Source: SAR116 cluster bacterium AG-325-I21
Lineage (GTDB): Bacteria > Pseudomonadota > Alphaproteobacteria > Puniceispirillales > Puniceispirillaceae
DNA: 64,000 nt
Direction of reading: 5' to 3'
Assembly: GCA_003282865.1 (NCBI GenBank)
Contig: QBYK01000001.1
Span: 1 to 64,000, forward strand
Below the pieces are notes generated by a model that did not search any database, was not told the DNA's origin, and saw only the letters and a program-made list of their open reading frames with translations. Every line of letters starts with the position of its first letter. The stretch's first letter is position 1. Made by a program: the position numbers and the translations under genes. Below are positions 58,773 to 64,000 of this stretch, in pieces.

Positions 58773-59405
58773 ATGCCTAACTGCCTACTATCTCTGCTTT
58801 CATGCGCCGCGCTTTTAATGGCCTGTCAACCGGTCACAACAACACCCATAAAAATCAGATCACCAAGCCCACATTTAAAAATAAATGACACTGTGCCGAT
58901 ACAACCTACTTCAATGATACCACTTGTACCTCAGGCACCACCCGTGCCATCTATGCCTGCCGAAACATTATCATTGGATCCCGTTGAGCAAAATAATAAT
59001 CAAACCGAAATTGATCTTGCCATTAACACTGTCACCAAAAGCAGTAAAACCCAAACGAATTCGGCACAAGCATCACCCGACATCAAACCAGAGGCGCTGG
59101 CTATGCCCAAAACCTTTGATCCAACAAAAATTATCGGCTTTGCAACGCCGCTTCTTGCCCACAATCTTGGCAGGGCAAATATGGTTCGCAAGGAGGGACC
59201 AATCGAAGTCTGGCAATATCAGTTTGTAAGCTGTGTTGTTGATTTCTTTTTCTACCCAATTGGTAAGGACTCGTCACAATTAAACTTAAAAACCTGGGAT
59301 ATGCGAAGCACGATCATAGGGAGTCATCTTGATCGGGACAGCTGCCGTGGTGAAATGAACATCTATCATCAAAAATTTTTATCAAACTCTAAATTAGGGA
59401 ATTAA
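58773..59405 (+). CDS. putative lipoprotein of unknown function
   Basis: N-terminal LLSCAALLMAC lipobox; Pro/Thr-rich linker; conserved-looking C-domain LGRANMVRKEGPIEVWQYQFVSCVVDFFFYP. Confidence 0.75.
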   Translation: MPNCLLSLLSCAALLMACQPVTTTPIKIRSPSPHLKINDTVPIQPTSMIPLVPQAPPVPSMPAETLSLDPVEQNNNQTEIDLAINTVTKSSKTQTNSAQASPDIKPEALAMPKTFDPTKIIGFATPLLAHNLGRANMVRKEGPIEVWQYQFVSCVVDFFFYPIGKDSSQLNLKTWDMRSTIIGSHLDRDSCRGEMNIYHQKFLSNSKLGN

Positions 59406-59411
59406 CATTTT

Positions 59412-60056
59412 CTAAATCGTCTTTGCACGAAACAGGCATAAGTCTGAAATCACACAATCAAGACATATGGGTTTTCGTGCCTTACAGATATATCGGCCAT
59501 GCAAAATCATCCAATGATGCGCTCCTTTCTTCCAGCGGTCCGGCACCCGTCGTAACAGTTCCTTCTCAACAGCGTAAGGTGTTTCACCCGGCGCCATGCC
59601 AGTACGGTTGCCAAGACGAAAAATATGAGTATCGACGGCAATTGTTGGTTCGCCAAACGCTTCGTTAAGAACCACATTTGCAGTTTTCCGACCAACACCC
59701 GGCAAAGCTTCCAATGCAGCACGGTTTTTTGGAACTTCGCCACCATGGGTTTCAACTAGAATATTCGATAGAGCAAGCACATTTTTAGCCTTTGTGTTGA
59801 ATAAACCGATGGTGCGGATATTACGGCGTATGGTCTCGAGACCAATTGCTACCATCTGTGCAGGCGTATCAGCCACCGCAAACAGCCCTTTTGTTGCTTT
59901 ATTAACCCCAATATCAGTTGCCTGAGCCGATAACACCACAGCAACAAGAAGGGTGAATGGGTTGGTAAAATCGAGTTCAGTTTGCGGGTCTGGTTGACGC
60001 AGCGATAATCGCTCAAAACAAGCATCGACTGCATCGAGCTTCATTTTTTTCGGCAT
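59412..60056 (-). CDS. nth: endonuclease III
   Basis: NPFTLLVAVVLSAQATDIGVNKATKGLF, LEALPGVGRKTANVVLNEAFG, CxxxxxxCxxCxxxxxC Fe-S cluster. Confidence 0.97.
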   Translation of the reverse strand: MPKKMKLDAVDACFERLSLRQPDPQTELDFTNPFTLLVAVVLSAQATDIGVNKATKGLFAVADTPAQMVAIGLETIRRNIRTIGLFNTKAKNVLALSNILVETHGGEVPKNRAALEALPGVGRKTANVVLNEAFGEPTIAVDTHIFRLGNRTGMAPGETPYAVEKELLRRVPDRWKKGAHHWMILHGRYICKARKPICLDCVISDLCLFRAKTI

Positions 60057-60058
60057 AA

Positions 60059-60859
60059 TCAGCCTTTCAGCACATCCGTCATATCATAAAATCCAAAATT
60101 GGCAGTCGCGGCAAATCGTGCCGCACGAATAGCCCCGCGTGCAAAGATGGCCCGATCTGTTGCTCGATGTGAAATTTCTACACGCTCAGACTCCCCATAA
60201 AAAATCACCGAGTGCTCGCCAACAACATCCCCACCACGTAACACAGCAAAGCCAATATCACCTTGCTTACGTGAACCATTTTGGCCCTTACGAACCATAT
60301 CAGCAACCCCTTCAAGTGCCACACCACGTCCCTTCGCCACCGCCTTACCAAGCGCTAAAGCCGTTCCCGATGGCGCATCAACCTTATGATGATGATGTGT
60401 TTCAAGAATTTCGATGTCCCATTCTTGAGTAAGTTTGGCAGCAACCTCCTCTACCAACTGAGTTAATAGGGTCACACCAACAGATGTATTGGCACAATAA
60501 ATAACAACATTGCCCTTTGTTGTTGCGACAAGTTCGGTCTCATCATCCGCATTTAGGCCAGTTGTACCAATAACCATTGCAGTCCCATGTACCTCCGCCA
60601 ATTTTACGTGATGAAGACTGGCGGCTGGGCTTGTAAAATCAATCACCACATCAGCTGAACCAAACAATGTTCCTGGCTCACTGCCAATTATCACGCCATT
60701 GGCCCCGGTATTCGCCACCTCACCAGCATCACGCCCAATAAAAGGGCTATCTGGCCGGTCGGTTGCCGCAACAAGTTCAAGGTCAGGCGCAGCCGCGATT
60801 TCGCGGATCAACATGCTACCCATGCGGCCAGCACTGCCCGGAATTGCAAGTTTTATCAT
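60059..60859 (-). CDS. dapB: 4-hydroxy-tetrahydrodipicolinate reductase
   Basis: MIKLAIPGSAGRMGSMLIREI, EILETHHHHKVDAPSGTALALG; start set to 60859 (ORF opens to 60901). Confidence 0.97.
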   Translation of the reverse strand: MIKLAIPGSAGRMGSMLIREIAAAPDLELVAATDRPDSPFIGRDAGEVANTGANGVIIGSEPGTLFGSADVVIDFTSPAASLHHVKLAEVHGTAMVIGTTGLNADDETELVATTKGNVVIYCANTSVGVTLLTQLVEEVAAKLTQEWDIEILETHHHHKVDAPSGTALALGKAVAKGRGVALEGVADMVRKGQNGSRKQGDIGFAVLRGGDVVGEHSVIFYGESERVEISHRATDRAIFARGAIRAARFAATANFGFYDMTDVLKG

Positions 60860-60940
60860 GCTGGTACCTTCCTTCTCAACCATTGTGCAACGGCCAGCCA
60901 TTATTGCCTGTTTTGGCTACACATCTTTTTTCCACGTTAC

Positions 60941-60946
60941 ATTATA
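60941..60946 (-). promoter_or_regulatory. candidate -10 element TATAAT upstream of dapB
   Basis: Perfect TATAAT on the minus strand ~80 nt upstream of the likely dapB start; -35 not convincing. Confidence 0.3.
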
Positions 60947-61101
60947 ATCAGCATCAACGGCCTCTTGCCAGCATATAAAGGCCAGCTTTTGAGACGTGTG
61001 CCCACTTTTTCAGCGCCAGCTATTGATCTACAAAATTTTTACACAAAATAGCCCGACTGATGGCAATCACCCGATTTTAAAGTTTGGCAAACCGAATAAA
61101 A

Positions 61102-62235
61102 CTAGCTATCAGCCCAGATCCGTTTCACACGTTCGAGAAAACTTGACGACTCAGGACTGGTATCACCTGAGTTAGAAAAGGCTTCCAGGAGATCTTTTTG
61201 TTTTTTATTTAAATTAGTTGGTGTCTCCACCTGAACTTCAACAATCTGATCACCCGGATTACCGCGCCGAAGCGCTGGCATACCTTTTCCGCGCATCCGG
61301 AATTTTCGCCCTGACTGTGTGCCAGAATCAATAGTCAGACGCGCCATTTTCCCTTCCAGCGTTGGTACATCAATGCTTCCACCAAGTGCAGCTACAGTCA
61401 TAGGGAGGGGTATACGGGTATATAAATTGTTTCCATCCCGTGTAAAAATAGCGTGCGGATCAACGTTCACAAAAATATAAAGATCACCAGCTGGCGCGCC
61501 GCGAAGGCCGGCTTCGCCCTTTCCCGAAAGCCGTATTCTTGTTCCTGTATCAACCCCCGCAGGAATCGAAACGGCCAAAGTTTTAGTGCGCTGTGTCCGA
61601 CCATCACCACTACAGGTACGGCATGGATCCGATATTACCTGCCCCAAGCCCTGACAAGCATGGCAGGTGCGCTCTACCGCAAAAAATCCTTGCTGAGCAC
61701 GCACTCGGCCAGCACCTCCACATGTTCCGCAAGTGCTAGGCTTACTCCCATCAGCAGCGCCCGTGCCCGAACAGCTCTCGCATTCTGATGGTACCGTGAT
61801 TGAAATATCCTGTTGTAGGCCGCGAAACGCATCTTCCAAAGAGACCGACATGTCATAGCGGAGATCATTGCCACCTTCATTACGTTGCCGACCACCACTA
61901 GCCCCTCCTGAAAATTCAGAAAACATCTGATCAAAAATATCTGAGAAACCGCCGCCACCAAAACCGCCGCCACCAAAACCGCTACCACCGCCGCTTGACT
62001 GATCAAATGCAGCATGTCCCATACGATCGTAAGCTGCGCGTTTTTGGGGGTCCTTTAGTATGTCATAGGCCTCATTCGCCTCACGAAAACGGTCTTCAGC
62101 AGCTCTATCCCCCTGATTACGGTCAGGGTGGTTAGCCATAGCAAGTTTGCGAAATGCCGATTTAATTACCTTGTCATCGGCACCTTTTTCAACACCTAAT
62201 ACTTCGTAGTAGTCGCGCTTGCTCATTGTTGCCAC
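61102..62235 (-). CDS. dnaJ: chaperone DnaJ
   Basis: J-domain KRDYYEVLGVEKGADDKVIKSAFRKLAMANHPDRNQGD, G/F region, four CxxCxGxG zinc repeats. Confidence 0.98.
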   Translation of the reverse strand: MATMSKRDYYEVLGVEKGADDKVIKSAFRKLAMANHPDRNQGDRAAEDRFREANEAYDILKDPQKRAAYDRMGHAAFDQSSGGGSGFGGGGFGGGGFSDIFDQMFSEFSGGASGGRQRNEGGNDLRYDMSVSLEDAFRGLQQDISITVPSECESCSGTGAADGSKPSTCGTCGGAGRVRAQQGFFAVERTCHACQGLGQVISDPCRTCSGDGRTQRTKTLAVSIPAGVDTGTRIRLSGKGEAGLRGAPAGDLYIFVNVDPHAIFTRDGNNLYTRIPLPMTVAALGGSIDVPTLEGKMARLTIDSGTQSGRKFRMRGKGMPALRRGNPGDQIVEVQVETPTNLNKKQKDLLEAFSNSGDTSPESSSFLERVKRIWADS

Positions 62236-62298
62236 TTTTGCCGTGAGAATTTAACAAACCAAAATTAAAGCATGATCTGGTTTTATCTGTCTGCAATC

Positions 62299-64000
62299 TT
62301 ATTTGCTGGACTTTCTACTATTATTTGCGTCGGCATCAACCTCTTCAAATTCAGCATCAACAACGGTTTCGTCATCAGCCTTTGGATCAGAACCACCATC
62401 AGGTTCAGCCTCTGCGTCAGCTTGATAAGCAGCCTCACCCATTTTCATCATTACCTGCGATAGCTCGGCTGATTTTGATGATATAGCTTCGATATCCTCA
62501 CCACCTAAAACGTCGCGTAATGCCTCAATGCCGGCTTCAACATCTGCTTTGGCTTGCGGATCAGCTTTATCTCCGAGGTCATCAATCGCCTTTTCCGCTC
62601 CATGGACAAGTGCTTCGGCTTGGTTCCGCGTTTCAACTTCAGCACGTCTTTCCTTGTCTGTCTCAGCATTAGCTTCAGCCTCAGCAACCATGCGGTCAAT
62701 CTCACTATCATCAAGACCACCAGATGCCTGGATGCGAATTTCTTGTTCCTTGCCAGTCGCTTTGTCTTTGGCGCTAACTTTCACAATACCATTCGCATCA
62801 ATATCAAAGGTAACCTCGATTTGCGGAACACCGCGTGGGGCCGGAGAGATACCTTCTAGATTGAACTGTCCCAAAGCCTTGTTATCAACTGCCATTTCAC
62901 GTTCACCCTGACAGACCGAAATGGTCACAGCAGACTGGTTATCATCAGCCGTTGAAAAGACCTGACTTTTCTTAGTTGGGATTGTTGTATTGCGGTCAAT
63001 CAAACGAGTAAAGACACCGCCAAGTGTTTCAATGCCAAGAGACAGCGGCGTAACGTCAAGCAGCAACACGTCTTTAACATCACCAGTTAAAACACCGGCC
63101 TGAATTGCTGCACCTGATGCGACAACCTCATCTGGATTAACACCGCGATGCGGATCAGTACCAAAAAATTCTTTCACCTGTTCGAGGATTTTTGGCATGC
63201 GGGTCATACCACCAACAAGGATCACTTCGTCGATGTCAGATGCCTTTAGACCAGCATCTTTTAGCGCTGCCTGGCATGGCTTCATTGTACGGCTGACCAA
63301 ATCTGCCACCAGCTGTTCAAGCTTGGCACGGGTTAATTTCACATTCAAATGTTTGGGTCCAGACGCGTCAGCTGTAATAAAAGGCAAGTTTACGTCTGTC
63401 TGTACGGATGACGACAACTCAATCTTAGCTTTTTCAGCTGATTCTTTCAGCCTCTGTAGTGCCAGTTTGTCTCCACGCAAATCAATACCATCGCTCGATT
63501 TGAATGAGTCAGCAAGAAACTCTATAATGGAATGATCGAAGTCTTCACCACCAAGGAAGGTGTCCCCATTGGTTGATTTAACCTCAAACACACCATCACC
63601 AACCTCAAGGATAGAAACATCAAAAGTACCGCCGCCAAGATCATAAACTGCAACAATGCCCGACTCCTTGCGGTCAAGACCGTAAGCAAGCGCAGCTGCG
63701 GTTGGTTCATTAATGATTCGCAAAACTTCCAAGCCGGCAATTTTACCAGCATCCTTGGTGGCCTGGCGCTGCGCATCATTAAAGTAAGCAGGAACAGTAA
63801 TCACCGCTTGGGTAACTGTTTCGCCAAGGTAAGCCTCAGCATCTTCTTTTAATTTGCGAAGAGTAAAGCTGGAAATCTGACTTGGTGAATATTCTTCATC
63901 CTCGACCTTGACCCAAGCGTCCCCATTTTTTGCTCCAACCAAGTCAAATGGCACAAGATCTGCAAATGCCTTCGTAGATTTATCTTTGAAGCGGCGTCCA
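62299..64000 (-). CDS. dnaK: chaperone DnaK (5' end beyond window)
   Basis: [65 protein letters not shown]; reading frame open to 64000 ([21 protein letters not shown]). Confidence 0.98.
   Translation of the reverse strand, partial: GRRFKDKSTKAFADLVPFDLVGAKNGDAWVKVEDEEYSPSQISSFTLRKLKEDAEAYLGETVTQAVITVPAYFNDAQRQATKDAGKIAGLEVLRIINEPTAAALAYGLDRKESGIVAVYDLGGGTFDVSILEVGDGVFEVKSTNGDTFLGGEDFDHSIIEFLADSFKSSDGIDLRGDKLALQRLKESAEKAKIELSSSVQTDVNLPFITADASGPKHLNVKLTRAKLEQLVADLVSRTMKPCQAALKDAGLKASDIDEVILVGGMTRMPKILEQVKEFFGTDPHRGVNPDEVVASGAAIQAGVLTGDVKDVLLLDVTPLSLGIETLGGVFTRLIDRNTTIPTKKSQVFSTADDNQSAVTISVCQGEREMAVDNKALGQFNLEGISPAPRGVPQIEVTFDIDANGIVKVSAKDKATGKEQEIRIQASGGLDDSEIDRMVAEAEANAETDKERRAEVETRNQAEALVHGAEKAIDDLGDKADPQAKADVEAGIEALRDVLGGEDIEAISSKSAELSQVMMKMGEAAYQADAEAEPDGGSDPKADDETVVDAEFEEVDADANNSRKSSK

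Overview
This 64 kb window is a dense, mostly housekeeping alphaproteobacterial chromosome segment. Gene order and protein style suggest a SAR116-like marine lineage, but that is only an impression. Reading on the minus strand, one block runs rpsT-dnaA-dnaN-recF-gyrB-regB-regA-mcd-(matB, cut by the left edge). A plus-strand block follows: ubiE-ubiB-coaBC-dut-moeB-like. Next come irr/katG divergent from fabA-fabB-fabI. The rest is a long minus-strand block: pnp, rpsO, truB, rbfA, infB, ylxR, nusA, rimP, trmB, metK, lnt, corC, ybeY, phoH, miaB, rimI, tsaB, nfu, trpS, murJ, glnD, mutS. It is interrupted by a polysaccharide deacetylase/Bax-like pair. maeB, an adenosine kinase, a lipoprotein, nth, dapB, dnaJ and dnaK (cut by the right edge) complete the window. 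I see no rRNA, tRNA, CRISPR array, prophage, transposase or clear defence system. The points most worth checking are: (1) coaBC with an in-frame N-terminal Cro/YdaS-like HTH domain, preceded by a ~110 bp, ~84% A+T island; (2) matching CCGATTCGG palindromes, each holding a GANTC (CcrM/GcrA-type) site, upstream of both dnaA and dnaN; (3) an Irr-box-like sequence between irr and katG; (4) an unlisted ~45-aa Cys/His-containing ORF directly abutting pnp; (5) regBA linked to the gyrB/dnaA replication cluster. All assignments come from reading the sequence; no database search was run.
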